Positions 45,892-54,327 of a stretch of DNA of 64,000 bases are shown piece by piece. Each line of letters begins with the position of its first letter. Position 1 is the stretch's first letter. The stretch is from NCBI RefSeq assembly GCF_003429105.1, contig NZ_QVTD01000002.1, forward strand, positions 43,553 through 107,552. Reading direction: 5' to 3'. The notes under the pieces were generated by a model. The model searched no databases and was not told where the DNA came from. It worked only from the letters and a program-made list of their open reading frames with translations. Origin of the DNA: Peribacillus glennii. GTDB taxonomy: Bacteria > Bacillota > Bacilli > Bacillales > DSM-1321. Both the position numbers and the translations under genes were made by a program.

Positions 45892-46675
45892 CAGCCTCCA
45901 TGATCAATACAAAGCGTCCTTACGAAAGGAAAAGAGGTGGGTCCATTTTTTCCAACTGCTCATCTTTATCACCTTTTTTACCTTATGGGAGGCTTTCTCG
46001 AGAATGGAATGGATCGATCCTCTTATTTTCAGCTCTCCTTACAAGGTATGGTCGCTTTTTCTTGAGAAGGTGATGGACGGCACACTGCTATCACATCTAA
46101 GTATCACGGTATTTGAAACCCTGCTCGGCTTTCTCATCGGGACGTTGCTTGGGACCGGGCTTGCCGCCATTCTTTGGTGGTCATCGCTGCTATCCAAAAT
46201 ATTGGATCCATATCTCGTCATTTTGAATGCGATGCCTAAGGTGGCCCTTGGGCCAATTCTGATTGTAGCTCTCGGGCCAAATATGACATCGATTGTTGCA
46301 ATGGGTGCGATCATTTCCATCATCATAACTACAATTGTAGTCTATACTTCATTCAGGGAAGTGGATCCCAATTACTTAAAAGTGCTTCAGACATTTGGAG
46401 CCAGCCGATTGCAAATGTTCAAGGAAGCCATCCTGCCGGCTTCGTTTCCTACAATCATCTCCACCCTTAAGGTGAATGTCGGACTTTCCTGGGTAGGTGT
46501 CATTGTAGGTGAGTTCCTTGTTTCTGAAAAAGGGTTGGGCTATATGATCATTTACGGTTTTCAGGTATTCAACTTCAACCTGGTCCTGCTGTCGCTGCTC
46601 ATCATTGCCGTGTTTGCCACCATTATGTACCAGCTCGTGGAACTGCTGGAAAGGAAATTAATAAAAAATAACTAA
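45869..46675 (+). CDS. ytlD: ABC transporter permease YtlD
   Basis: The membrane subunit of the importer, SsuC/TauC type. Seen: five to six hydrophobic segments and the coupling helix region [25 protein letters not shown] (EAA-type loop). The start is most likely TTG at 45869 with AAGGAG ten bases upstream; it overlaps the end of ytlC by 23 bases, so translation is coupled. The 3' end overlaps that of convergent ytkD by four bases. Confidence 0.9.
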   Translation: MKSTREINSLHDQYKASLRKEKRWVHFFQLLIFITFFTLWEAFSRMEWIDPLIFSSPYKVWSLFLEKVMDGTLLSHLSITVFETLLGFLIGTLLGTGLAAILWWSSLLSKILDPYLVILNAMPKVALGPILIVALGPNMTSIVAMGAIISIIITTIVVYTSFREVDPNYLKVLQTFGASRLQMFKEAILPASFPTIISTLKVNVGLSWVGVIVGEFLVSEKGLGYMIIYGFQVFNFNLVLLSLLIIAVFATIMYQLVELLERKLIKNN

Positions 46676-47178
46676 CAGGAACGGCAGGGACTATCCATTT
46701 TTCCCTTTGTTCCTTTTTTAGTTCTTCGGAGTACATCCAGGCTGAGTGGTACGATTTCATCTTTCATGATGAAACTGAATCTCTCTTCCTCCTTCATGTT
46801 ATCAGGCAGATTTTCCATTAGCACAGGTCCATTCGTTTCAATGTAATTTTCCTTTTCCACCATTTCCTCCAGCCCGGCGAAATAGATGGATTTAATAAAA
46901 GCGCCTCCAGGGGAATGAACCTTGTATTGCCCCAGAAATAATAATTCCCCTGTGATTCCCCCTGTCTCCTCATAAATCTCCCGTTTGGCGGCCTCCTCTA
47001 CTGTCTCTCCCTTTTCCCGTTTTCCTCCGGGAAATTCGAGTCCCCGCCCGGCGTGATTCGTCAACACCCAGCTGCTATTATAGCGGCACAGTGCCAACAC
47101 ATGGTCCGCTTCTCCGAATGCATTCCATTCCGGGGAATATTCAACCTTATTGCCATGGGCATCCGTAAATTTTCTCAA
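46672..47178 (-). CDS. ytkD: Nudix hydrolase YtkD (8-oxo-dGTPase type)
   Basis: A nucleotide-pool sanitiser; B. subtilis YtkD/MutTA cleaves oxidised (d)GTP and is induced by stress. Seen: a full Nudix box [24 protein letters not shown] read in parts (51-74), with REIYEE at the metal site. 168 residues. The start is TTG at 47178, eight bases after GGAG. Convergent with ytlD. It sits in the same neighbourhood as dps, another stress gene. Confidence 0.9.
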   Translation of the reverse strand: MRKFTDAHGNKVEYSPEWNAFGEADHVLALCRYNSSWVLTNHAGRGLEFPGGKREKGETVEEAAKREIYEETGGITGELLFLGQYKVHSPGGAFIKSIYFAGLEEMVEKENYIETNGPVLMENLPDNMKEEERFSFIMKDEIVPLSLDVLRRTKKGTKGKMDSPCRSC

Positions 47179-47249
47179 AGTAACAACTCCATTCCAAGAA
47201 AAACCCTTGCTTTACACAATCTTACACTATAAAGCTGGCTTATAACCAC

Positions 47250-47446
47250 AAAACAAATCGATTGATCTGAGCGGGAAAATTCCAATCTGGTAGCGAAAGA
47301 TTTTTGTTTGTTGAAACGCATCTATTTTCTCCCGGAAAATTTTAATTTTGAAAATCCATTCTTATTGCGCAAAATCAAATTTTGTTTCAAAAATACATTT
47401 CTAATTCTGAAACCTCAAATTCATTGAGGAAAATCATTTAAGTTAC
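47250..47446. repeat. Degenerate ~20-nt tandem array 1
   Basis: About ten AT-rich units of 16-22 bases run head to tail, most starting with GAAA or AAAA (for example at 47273, 47295, 47313, 47334, 47350, 47371, 47389, 47409, 47429) and of the rough form gaaaatccatttttatt(g/c)c. It fills the 325-bp gap between ytkD and the next gene; there is no coding potential. Confidence 0.6.
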
Positions 47447-47493
47447 AAGTTTTTTTTGCATAAAGTCTGTTTTGGTTGGCGATGCAACTATAC

Positions 47494-47522
47494 GGATGGC
47501 CTCTCATTGCGAGAGGCCATCC
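47494..47522 (-). terminator. Perfect 12-bp hairpin at the end of the 114-residue gene
   Basis: ggatggcctctc (47494-47505) / gagaggccatcc (47511-47522). The stop codon lies inside the stem. On the minus strand the tail is GTATAGTTGC with no T run; on the plus strand it is followed by GTGGTGGGTTTTT. Confidence 0.55.
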
Positions 47523-47848
47523 GTGGTGGGTTTTTCCTGCAGGATTCCCATACTTTCAATGTGGTTTTTCGCTTCTTCGTCACCCAACTCGTAGATCAGC
47601 CCGTAAATCTTTTGGATTGTCATATCATATGCATCGTTTTCCCTGTCATAGTGGTACTGGATGTAAGGAACATGGGCCCGGTAGAAGTTTTCAATCTCAG
47701 TTTCTGAATTTTGGTTGAAATATTCCCTTAGCGTGGTAATTTCTTCATCTGTGGCCTGAATTTTAAAATTCCACGGCGAACTTTCTCCATCCCGGGATAT
47801 TTGTCCGTTTGCTAAATAAATGTAATAGGTGTCCTTCACTTTAGACAT
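47504..47848 (-). CDS. Conserved hypothetical protein, 114 residues
   Basis: I do not recognise a named family. The product is acidic and soluble, with a beta-rich start (YYIYLANGQISRDGE), the stretch SPWNFKIQATDEEITTLREYF, then HVPYIQYHYDRENDAYD and IYGLIYELGDEEAKNHIESMGI; it looks like a well-formed globular protein. There is no signal or membrane segment. It lies between ytkD and dps, a stress-gene setting, where B. subtilis has ytkC, to which it shows no likeness. The last codons form half of a perfect hairpin. Confidence 0.65.
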   Translation of the reverse strand: MSKVKDTYYIYLANGQISRDGESSPWNFKIQATDEEITTLREYFNQNSETEIENFYRAHVPYIQYHYDRENDAYDMTIQKIYGLIYELGDEEAKNHIESMGILQEKPTTDGLSQ

Positions 47849-48101
47849 AATAATCGCCCCTTTTTTCCGCTGTTGGTAAAGGTAGTTTTTCCTGTTTGCT
47901 TCCCTTCATTCCAGACGTAACAGTTTCTGTTTATCACGTGTTACTCTCTGTAATGATGCATGCCGAAATTCAAAAAATAGATTAAAGAATTCCATAAAGG
48001 GTAAAACATATATATAATGAATAAAACGACATTTAGAAAAATTAATGAACGAAACTTGGAAATATATATCGCAAATGATGAGGCAATGTGGGGTGATAAA
48101 A

Positions 48102-48353
48102 TTGAAGTTAATTGATGATCTTTACAATTTGTACAGAAATAAACTGACCGGTGATGAAGAGGATATCGATATGCTTGCGTTTGCTGTGTTGGAGCAGCTG
48201 GACAGAAAAGAGATCCTGGATTTGCTGCATGAAATGGAGGACCAGGAACTTAATAACCTGCTTGGCATCTACATCATCGAATCGTTAAAGGGAAAGTTCG
48301 CGAAAGAAGGCCTGGAAGATACAAGACCAGCCCATTACCGCAATATTCATTAA
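48102..48353 (+). CDS. Small conserved protein, possibly DUF6154
   Basis: An 83-residue acidic protein of unknown function: KLIDDLYNLYRNKLTGDEEDIDMLAFAVLEQL followed by helical sequence rich in Glu/Leu (read in parts). It resembles the small Bacillaceae family DUF6154, but I am unsure of that name. The start is set at TTG 48102, six bases after GGGGTG; an ATG at 48069 would add eleven residues. A good terminator follows. Convergent with dps. Confidence 0.6.
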   Translation: MKLIDDLYNLYRNKLTGDEEDIDMLAFAVLEQLDRKEILDLLHEMEDQELNNLLGIYIIESLKGKFAKEGLEDTRPAHYRNIH

Positions 48354-48375
48354 AGAAAAAACCAAATACATATGA

Positions 48376-48406
48376 AGCCTCGAAGAAAATTTCTTCGGGG
48401 CTTTTT
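48376..48406 (+). terminator. Terminator of the 83-residue gene
   Basis: agcctcgaagaaa (48376-48388) pairs with tttcttcggggct (to 48402), then TTTTTGTGG. Confidence 0.8.
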
Positions 48407-48435
48407 GTGGAGGAAGAATAACCAATCCCAATATA

Positions 48436-48469
48436 TAAAAATGCCTTGCATCAATTTGCAAGGCGTTTT
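48436..48469. terminator. Terminator of dps
   Basis: gccttgc (48443-48449) / gcaaggc (48458-48464), flanked by A and T runs that serve both strands; on the minus strand ATTTTTAT follows. Confidence 0.8.
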
Positions 48470-48483
48470 GTCGACTTTTCTTA

Positions 48484-48924
48484 TTATTTTCCCAGATAAG
48501 CACGGAGCATCCAAGCATGCTTGTCCAGGCTTCTTTTCATTCCGGTAATCAAATCGGCTGTTACATCATCATCTGCCTGGTTGGAAAGTTCAATGCCTTC
48601 ATCAAGCTCTTTTGAAATTTTTTCAAAGTCTGAAATGACACTTTGAACCATATCATCTGTTGATTCCTGTCCGGTTGCTTCTTCAAGCGTTGTCAAATCC
48701 ATGTATTCCTTAATGGTTGCAGCCGGCTTTTCTCCGATGGCCAACAGCCTTTCAGCCATTTCATCTATATTTGCCGCTGCCTCATTATAAAGTTCTTCCA
48801 GCTTCGTGTGAAGCTCGAAGAAATGAGGACCGTTTACGAACCAATGGTAATTATGTAGCTTCGTGTAAAGCAAGCTAAAATTGGCGATTTCCTTATTGAT
48901 CACATTTGTTAAATTATCTGGCAT
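48484..48924 (-). CDS. dps: Dps family DNA-binding ferritin
   Basis: A dodecameric mini-ferritin that oxidises and stores iron and shields DNA during stress or starvation. Seen: the intersubunit ferroxidase ligands in LHNYHWFVNGPHFFELHTKLEELYNE (His, His) and NIDEMAERLLAIGEKP (Asp, Glu). 146 residues from the ATG at 48924 with AGGAGG eight bases upstream; the long upstream extension has no site. A SigB-type promoter lies just upstream, as for B. subtilis dps; MrgA is the close paralogue. Confidence 0.93.
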   Translation of the reverse strand: MPDNLTNVINKEIANFSLLYTKLHNYHWFVNGPHFFELHTKLEELYNEAAANIDEMAERLLAIGEKPAATIKEYMDLTTLEEATGQESTDDMVQSVISDFEKISKELDEGIELSNQADDDVTADLITGMKRSLDKHAWMLRAYLGK

Positions 48925-48952
48925 ACTATCATCCTCCTGTTCACATTTTATA

Positions 48953-48977
48953 TTTCCCATTTCTGTGTTGTTAAAAC
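48953..48977 (-). promoter_or_regulatory. Candidate SigB promoter of dps
   Basis: On the minus strand GTTTTA(A) (48972-48977), 13 bases, GGGAAA (48953-48958), matching GTTTaa-N13/15-GGGwAw. The leader would be ~20 bases plus ribosome site. Confidence 0.65.
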
Positions 48978-49045
48978 ATTTTATCGTTCTTTGAAATATA
49001 AAATGGTAAAATATGAAGAAAACGTGAACGAAAAGGAAGTTAGCC

Positions 49046-49198
49046 ATGAAAATCGTATTGATCATAGGAATTGCAATCGTACTAATCATATTGCTTTTAT
49101 CTGTGTTAACGATAAATAAAGGATATGGATATAAGCATACCATAGATCCAATCGATCCTCTGCCTGATCAGGAGAACAGCCAGGAAAAACAGAAATAA
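49046..49198 (+). CDS. ytzI: YtzI family small membrane protein
   Basis: A 50-residue single-pass protein: a hydrophobic N-terminal helix (MKIVLIIGIAIVLIILLLSV, residues 1-20) and a short polar tail with KGYGYKHTIDPIDPLP. The GYGYKHT-DP motif and the location between dps and luxS match B. subtilis YtzI. AAAAGGAAG lies about seven bases before the ATG. The function is unknown. A terminator follows at once. Confidence 0.8.
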   Translation: MKIVLIIGIAIVLIILLLSVLTINKGYGYKHTIDPIDPLPDQENSQEKQK

Positions 49199-49199
49199 A

Positions 49200-49234
49200 A
49201 AGTTCCTGCCTCGATGAGGGCAGGAACTTTTCAT
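49200..49234. terminator. Bidirectional terminator between ytzI and luxS
   Basis: aagttcctgcc (49200-49210) / ggcaggaactt (49219-49229), with T on the plus side and T on the minus side (TTTTTATTTC). Confidence 0.85.
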
Positions 49235-49242
49235 CCCATATA

Positions 49243-49716
49243 TTAAGCGAACACCTGGTGAAGGTCCTCTTTAGTTTGGCCAAGCCAGTAGCGCATCAAT
49301 TTCTTCGCGCCCTCAAGATCATGGAGCTTCGCCTGGCCGCATTGTGTTTCATTTGCAGCTGGAATGTCAGTCGTTTCCACAGCATCCTTCATAGTATCCT
49401 CAAGGACATCGATGATTTCAGACACGGTAGGTTCACCGCTTACAACCAGGTAAAATCCGGTTTGGCAGCCCATTGGCGAAATATCGATAATATCAAAATG
49501 GTCATATTTTTCTGCAGCTTCTCGAATGTTAAAAGCCAGCAAATGCTCGAGCGTATGAATCGCATCCGGCTTCATTGCCTGTTTATTAGGCTGGAAGAAT
49601 CGTATATCAAATTTATTTACAACACCATCCGTCCCTACTTTGTGTACGCCGCAATGCCTGACAAAGGGAGCTTTAACAGCATTATGGTCCAATTCAAAAC
49701 TTTCTACTGAAGGCAT
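49243..49716 (-). CDS. luxS: S-ribosylhomocysteine lyase
   Basis: LuxS cleaves S-ribosylhomocysteine to homocysteine and the AI-2 precursor DPD, part of the activated methyl cycle. Seen: metal ligands HTLEH (His54, His58) and TQCGQ (Cys126), and the catalytic MGCQTG (Cys84), all at the same residue numbers as in B. subtilis. 157 residues. AAGGAGTG precedes the ATG. It complements metK in the window in methionine/SAM recycling. Confidence 0.97.
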   Translation of the reverse strand: MPSVESFELDHNAVKAPFVRHCGVHKVGTDGVVNKFDIRFFQPNKQAMKPDAIHTLEHLLAFNIREAAEKYDHFDIIDISPMGCQTGFYLVVSGEPTVSEIIDVLEDTMKDAVETTDIPAANETQCGQAKLHDLEGAKKLMRYWLGQTKEDLHQVFA

Positions 49717-49747
49717 GAAATATCACTCCTTAAACATTATGATTTCT

Positions 49748-49776
49748 ATTTTACCTCTTAATTCGTTTTATTTCAC
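49748..49776 (-). promoter_or_regulatory. Candidate SigA promoter of luxS
   Basis: On the minus strand GTGAAA (49771-49776), 17 bases, TAAAAT (49748-49753). Confidence 0.5.
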
Positions 49777-49912
49777 CCATTTACAAGCAAAAATGATCGC
49801 CTGTCTTCGCCTTCGGAGCTAATTCTGTGCCATTGCGGTGCTTTGTTGCAGCTAAATATGCTATAGTAAATACACTATTCTATTTGCATGTATAAGAAAA
49901 GGAAGATACCTT

Positions 49913-50149
49913 ATGATCAAAAGACTGCTTATCGGGACCATACGGTTTTACCAGGTCGCCATATCGCCTCTCAAGCCACCAACCTGCCGTTTTTATCCTA
50001 CCTGTTCCCATTATGGGTTAGAAGCAATCAAACGGTTCGGTCCGATTACAGGCACTTGGCTGACAATCAAACGGATTTTGAAGTGCCATCCATTCCATCC
50101 TGGTGGAATAGATCCGGTGCCCGAGCGGCAACATAATGGGGAAAAATAA
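49913..50149 (+). CDS. yidD: Membrane protein insertion efficiency factor YidD
   Basis: A 78-residue protein that assists YidC in membrane protein insertion. Seen: the family core [24 protein letters not shown] and [13 protein letters not shown] (both read in parts) with three conserved Cys. B. subtilis YtjA is the orthologue at this position. The ribosome site (AAGGAAG) lies ten bases before the ATG. Confidence 0.95.
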   Translation: MIKRLLIGTIRFYQVAISPLKPPTCRFYPTCSHYGLEAIKRFGPITGTWLTIKRILKCHPFHPGGIDPVPERQHNGEK

Positions 50150-50167
50150 TCTCCCTGAAATTTATAC

Positions 50168-50227
50168 TTGCTTTTTTGGTACACCTTCATGTATGATACA
50201 AAAGTCAAATCGGAATCATTACGTTTT
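50168..50227 (+). promoter_or_regulatory. Upstream promoter with Zur-type operator at +1
   Basis: TTGCTT (50168-50173), 18 bases, TATGAT (50192-50197), followed by AAATCGGAATCATTACGTTTT (50207-50227, read in two halves). The last string differs at two positions from the B. subtilis Zur box (AAATCGTAAT-N-ATTACGATTT) and covers the start of transcription. Confidence 0.6.
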
Positions 50228-50284
50228 TATTGTATAGCTCACGTTAAAACCAATATGGCAAGGTGATGCCATATACATCCTGTT

Positions 50285-50337
50285 TTGAATTCATGGATAG
50301 CTCAATTATAAAATTCAAATCGGAATCAGTACGATTA
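50285..50337 (+). promoter_or_regulatory. Second promoter with Zur-type operator at +1
   Basis: TTGAAT (50285-50290), 16 bases, TATAAA (50307-50312), followed by a second box AAATCGGAAT-C-AGTACGATTA (50317-50337) that differs from the Zur consensus at three positions. Its end touches the first in-frame ATG of the gene. Confidence 0.6.
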
Positions 50338-50357
50338 TGAAAGGTGTGCGATTATTG

Positions 50358-51398
50358 ATGGGTAGAAAGATTGCAATTTTTTTATTTCTAAGTATTGTCC
50401 TTGTCCTGTCCGGATGCGGATCCGGGGAAACCCAAAACAAGGAAAACAAAGAAGTGATAAAGGTTTACACTACTGTTTATCCGCTTCAGGATTTTACCGA
50501 GAAAATCGGTGGAAAATACGTTGAAACAGAAACAGTATATCCACCAGGAACTGATGAACACTCATTTGAACCGACACAAAAAGATATTATTAAGATGGCA
50601 GATTCAGACCTGTTTTTCTATATCGGCCATAATCTCGAAGGATTCGTTACAAAAGCCAAACCTATACTGGAACAGGAAGATGTCAAAGTAACGGCCATTG
50701 GTGAAAAAATTCAGCTCGAGAACGGAGATGGCCATTCAGAGGAGCCCGGCGATGAACATACAGAAGAGCATGGCACTGAGCATTCTGAAGAGCATGCAAG
50801 CGAGCATGATGGTGAGCATGCAGGCGACCAGCATGATGGTGAGCATGAAGAGGAAGGCGATGGCCATGACCACGGCGATGTAGATCCCCATATCTGGCTT
50901 GATCCTGTGTATGCGCAAGAAATGGCAGAATTGATAAAGGATGCACTGGTTAGCGAGATGCCAAAACAAAGAACATATTTTGAAGACAATTTCAGTAAAG
51001 TACAACAACAATTGCAGAAATTGGACGAAACGTTCAAGAACGCAACAGCCAATTCAAGAACGGACAAAATCATTGTGTCCCATGGGGCCTATGGATACTG
51101 GGAAGACCGTTACGGCATTGAGCAGATTAGCGTCACGGGCCTTTCCGCTTCAAGCGACCCTTCGCAAAAACAACTGCAGGAGATTATCAAAACGGCCAGG
51201 GAACATGATATCCATTCCGTTATCTTTGAACAAAACATAAGCTCTAAACTGACAGCTATTATTCAAAAGGAAATCGGTGCAAGGTCGTTAACACTGCATA
51301 ACCTCTCGGTGCTTACCGAAAAGGATTTGAAGAATGGGGAAGACTACTTCAGCCTCATGAACAAAAACGCTGAAACCTTGAAAACAGCTTTGCATTAA
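50358..51398 (+). CDS. Zinc ABC transporter substrate-binding lipoprotein (ZnuA/AdcA type)
   Basis: A cluster A-I metal receptor that captures Zn2+ at the cell surface. Seen: lipobox LSGC (Cys20 from the chosen ATG), GTDEHSFEPT (His68), a His/Glu/Asp-rich loop at about 122-172, and DPHIWLDP (His178), with a final acidic/His pair further on (SHGAYGYW, IFEQNISS). 346 residues. The ATG at 50358 or TTG at 50355 is preferred over the ATG at 50337, which lies inside an operator. No permease or ATPase gene adjoins it, so it must use a transporter coded elsewhere. Confidence 0.88.
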   Translation: MGRKIAIFLFLSIVLVLSGCGSGETQNKENKEVIKVYTTVYPLQDFTEKIGGKYVETETVYPPGTDEHSFEPTQKDIIKMADSDLFFYIGHNLEGFVTKAKPILEQEDVKVTAIGEKIQLENGDGHSEEPGDEHTEEHGTEHSEEHASEHDGEHAGDQHDGEHEEEGDGHDHGDVDPHIWLDPVYAQEMAELIKDALVSEMPKQRTYFEDNFSKVQQQLQKLDETFKNATANSRTDKIIVSHGAYGYWEDRYGIEQISVTGLSASSDPSQKQLQEIIKTAREHDIHSVIFEQNISSKLTAIIQKEIGARSLTLHNLSVLTEKDLKNGEDYFSLMNKNAETLKTALH

Positions 51399-51410
51399 AA
51401 ATCAAACGAA

Positions 51411-51450
51411 AAAACGAAATGCACCGCTTACGTGCATTTCGATTTTTTTT
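51411..51450 (+). terminator. Terminator of the zinc-binding lipoprotein gene
   Basis: cgaaatgcac (51415-51424) / gtgcatttcg (51432-51441), followed by ATTTTTTTTG. Confidence 0.9.
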
Positions 51451-51538
51451 GTCCATGTGCAAAAAATTTCCTGTGCAGATTTATCAACTAAATGTAAAAC
51501 AGCAGCTAAATTTAACTTTATTTATATGCCATAGCTTT

Positions 51539-52594
51539 TTAAGGTGTATATTTTTGCCTGATCACCTGTGCTTTTTCCATTAGCTCTTTTCCTATCGAAG
51601 GCTCGAACTGTCCATATATCACCGTCATTTCCCTCATCCATGCACGTTTTTCAGCATTAGTCAATGTATATATCTGTATCCTCGAATTTGATTTTATTTC
51701 CTCCATTTGCTGAGTATTCATTTCCTGGGATTTCTCCCAAAGCCAATCCGTTGTCTCCGCCATTGCTTTTTCAATATCTTCTTTAATGTCCCCGGGCAGG
51801 CTGTCCCAGAATCGTTTATTCACTAACACAGCATATCCCAAATATCCATGATCGCTGATGGTCATATATTTTTGGACCTGGTATAGCTTTTTCGAATTAA
51901 TATTGGTAATTGTATTTTCCTGGCTGTCCATTTCATTTTTTTCGAGATTTTTAAATGTATCGTTAAAGGCAGTCGCAGAGGTAGTAGCCCCGAAATGGCT
52001 GAACTGTTCCTCCAACACCCTGCTCTTCATAATCCGAAAATTCTTCCCCTTAAAATCAGATGGATGCCTGATCGGTGAATTGCTGGTTATTTGCTTAAAA
52101 TGATTCGACCAGAAAGACAAACCCTTAATGTCTTCTTCCTCCAATGAACTCAAAAGCTCTGTCCCAATTTCTCCTGTCAGGGCATATTTTAATGCTTCAT
52201 GGTTCGGGAAAATATAGGGGAGATCCAGAAGCAGCCATTTTGGCGACAATTCCGTTATTTTAGATGCAGCGGGGGCGATCATTTGCACCTCATTCCTTTG
52301 CAATGCCTCAATCTCTTCCCCATCGCTATACAGGGATTGGTTTGGATACACCTCTACCCGTACTTTATGTTCCGTATATTTCTCCACAAGTCCGGCAAAC
52401 CGTTTGGCCGCCAATCCTTTGGGAGTGTTTTCAGCCACCACATGGCTGAATTTGATAATGACCTGATCGTTTAACCCCTGTTGTTCGTCATCTATCGACA
52501 GTTTTTTTCCTGGTGAGAACGATTGGAATGCTATCACTGAGGCAATTCCCAACCCGACTACAATTAATAGTAAAGGGGCCCAAAAGGAACGCAT
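51539..52594 (-). CDS. dctB: TRAP-type dicarboxylate-binding protein (DctB-like)
   Basis: A periplasmic-type solute receptor of the DctP/TRAP family, here with an N-terminal membrane anchor (FWAPLLLIVVGLGIASVIAF). Seen: VIIKFSHVVAENTPKG, LLLDLPYIFPNHE, GKNFRIMKSRVLEE and the SQENTITNI ligand segment. 351 residues. No DctM/DctQ membrane genes lie nearby; instead the kinase and regulator genes are divergent. In B. subtilis the same arrangement (DctB with DctSR) makes the receptor a sensor aid for C4-dicarboxylates. The ribosome site AAGGAGAGG is strong. Confidence 0.85.
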   Translation of the reverse strand: MRSFWAPLLLIVVGLGIASVIAFQSFSPGKKLSIDDEQQGLNDQVIIKFSHVVAENTPKGLAAKRFAGLVEKYTEHKVRVEVYPNQSLYSDGEEIEALQRNEVQMIAPAASKITELSPKWLLLDLPYIFPNHEALKYALTGEIGTELLSSLEEEDIKGLSFWSNHFKQITSNSPIRHPSDFKGKNFRIMKSRVLEEQFSHFGATTSATAFNDTFKNLEKNEMDSQENTITNINSKKLYQVQKYMTISDHGYLGYAVLVNKRFWDSLPGDIKEDIEKAMAETTDWLWEKSQEMNTQQMEEIKSNSRIQIYTLTNAEKRAWMREMTVIYGQFEPSIGKELMEKAQVIRQKYTP

Positions 52595-52689
52595 TATTCC
52601 CTCTCCTTCTTAATGGTATCTATAAATCTATTGTAGCATAGCGTTTTTTTCATGATAAAATTATTGTAGAAATATTGGAGGAGATCATC

Positions 52690-54327
52690 ATGGGAAAATC
52701 CGGCCACATGCCGATTCAATGGAAAATCACGTTGCTTTCATTCGGGATCGTTGCCTTTTCCATTCTGATAGGCGGCATTTTTCTGCTCGGCAATGCTGTG
52801 TCCTTAAAGAAAGACGAATTTGGCAAGCGGTCGATGATCACGGCCCATACAATCGCCGAACTGCCTGAGGTGCAAATGTATGTACAGGAACCTGGAGGGT
52901 GGCATTCATTGCAGCCAATCATCGAAAACCTGCGGATAATCCATGGTGCCGATTATATCGTTGTCATGAATCAAGAAAGACTCCGCTACTCCCATCCGGT
53001 TTTTGAGAAATTGGGTAGGGTTTCACAAGGCGAAGATGAAAGTGCCGCTTTTGCAGAGCATGAATACTTATCAGAGGCCACAGGGGAATCAGGCACTTCC
53101 GTACGGGCTTTCGTACCGATTTTGGATAAAGAAAACGAGCAGGTAGGGGTTGTTCTTGTAGGCAACATCCTTCCCACTTTCACGGAAATGGTAGGAGACT
53201 TAAAAAAAGATATATTCGTTCTTTTATTCCTGACCCTGCTATTTGGAGCATGCGGATCCTGGATTCTAGCCAGGCATATCAAGCGGGAAACCTTTCATCT
53301 GGAGCCCCACCAGATTTCAAGAATGCTGGTTGAGAGGACTGCCGCCTTCAACGCCATGCATGAGGGCGTTATTGCTATCGATAATCGAGAAAGGATCACC
53401 ATTTTTAATAAAAAGGCTAAGCAGCTATTCGGCATCAGCAGAGATGTGATTGGGAAGCAGATAAGAGAAGTCATCCATGACACAAGGCTTCCTGAAGTAT
53501 TGAAAAGGTCAGAGCCGATTTATAATCAAGAGATATCGGTACAGCACCGCAATATTGTGTCCAACAGGGTGCCCATCAAACTGGAAGATGGCACGATCGG
53601 TGCCGTATCAATCTTCCAGGACCGTACAGATGCCACTAAGCTTGCGGAAGAGCTTACCGGTGTTAAAACCTTTGTAGAGGCCTTGAGGGTGCAAAACCAT
53701 GAACATATGAATAAACTGCATACAATCTCCGGTTTAATACAACTCGGAAAACTTGATGAAGCTCTTGCCTATGTATTCCAAATAACAGAGGAGCAGGAAG
53801 AGCTGACCAGGTTCCTGAGCAAGCATATTCATCACGATAGCCTTGCGGGCCTGCTCATTAGTAAAGTATCAAGGGGAAAAGAACTGGATATCGAATTGCT
53901 GATCGACAAGCATACCAGCCTGGACCGTTTTCCCGAGGATCTCGACCATCACGATTTTGTCCTTATTCTAGGCAACTTGATCGAAAACTCTTTTGCTGCA
54001 TTGAAAGACCAAAATCAAGAAAAAAAACAAGTCTATCTATATATAAACCAGGATGATCACTTCTGTGAGATAGCTGTAGAGGATAACGGAAGCGGAATTC
54101 CCAGGAACATTAAACCGAACATCTTTGATTACGGATTCACTACAAAAGGGGCGGACGGATCAGGCATCGGCCTGTACCTTATCTCCCAAATCGTCGAAAA
54201 GGGCCGAGGGGAAATCCAAGTTACTTCAGGACCGGACGAGGGTACTGCTTTTTACTTAAGGTTCCCTATGAATAAGCTTAAGGAGGATCGCTATGGCAAA
54301 AATAACAATCAGGGTTCTTCTTATTGA
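52690..54327 (+). CDS. dctS: Sensor histidine kinase, DcuS/CitA/DctS type
   Basis: A membrane sensor for C4-dicarboxylates or similar. Seen: TM1 (about 14-34), an extracytoplasmic PDC-like domain, TM2 (about 177-196), a PAS region (AMHEGVIAIDNRERITIFN), the phospho-acceptor box in QNHEHMNKLHTISGL, and the ATP domain with GNLIENSFAAL, EDNGSGIP and GSGIGLYLI. 545 residues from the ATG at 52690, six bases after GGAGGAG. It overlaps dctR by 35 bases. The ligand is inferred from the family and from the neighbouring receptor gene. Confidence 0.9.
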   Translation: MGKSGHMPIQWKITLLSFGIVAFSILIGGIFLLGNAVSLKKDEFGKRSMITAHTIAELPEVQMYVQEPGGWHSLQPIIENLRIIHGADYIVVMNQERLRYSHPVFEKLGRVSQGEDESAAFAEHEYLSEATGESGTSVRAFVPILDKENEQVGVVLVGNILPTFTEMVGDLKKDIFVLLFLTLLFGACGSWILARHIKRETFHLEPHQISRMLVERTAAFNAMHEGVIAIDNRERITIFNKKAKQLFGISRDVIGKQIREVIHDTRLPEVLKRSEPIYNQEISVQHRNIVSNRVPIKLEDGTIGAVSIFQDRTDATKLAEELTGVKTFVEALRVQNHEHMNKLHTISGLIQLGKLDEALAYVFQITEEQEELTRFLSKHIHHDSLAGLLISKVSRGKELDIELLIDKHTSLDRFPEDLDHHDFVLILGNLIENSFAALKDQNQEKKQVYLYINQDDHFCEIAVEDNGSGIPRNIKPNIFDYGFTTKGADGSGIGLYLISQIVEKGRGEIQVTSGPDEGTAFYLRFPMNKLKEDRYGKNNNQGSSY

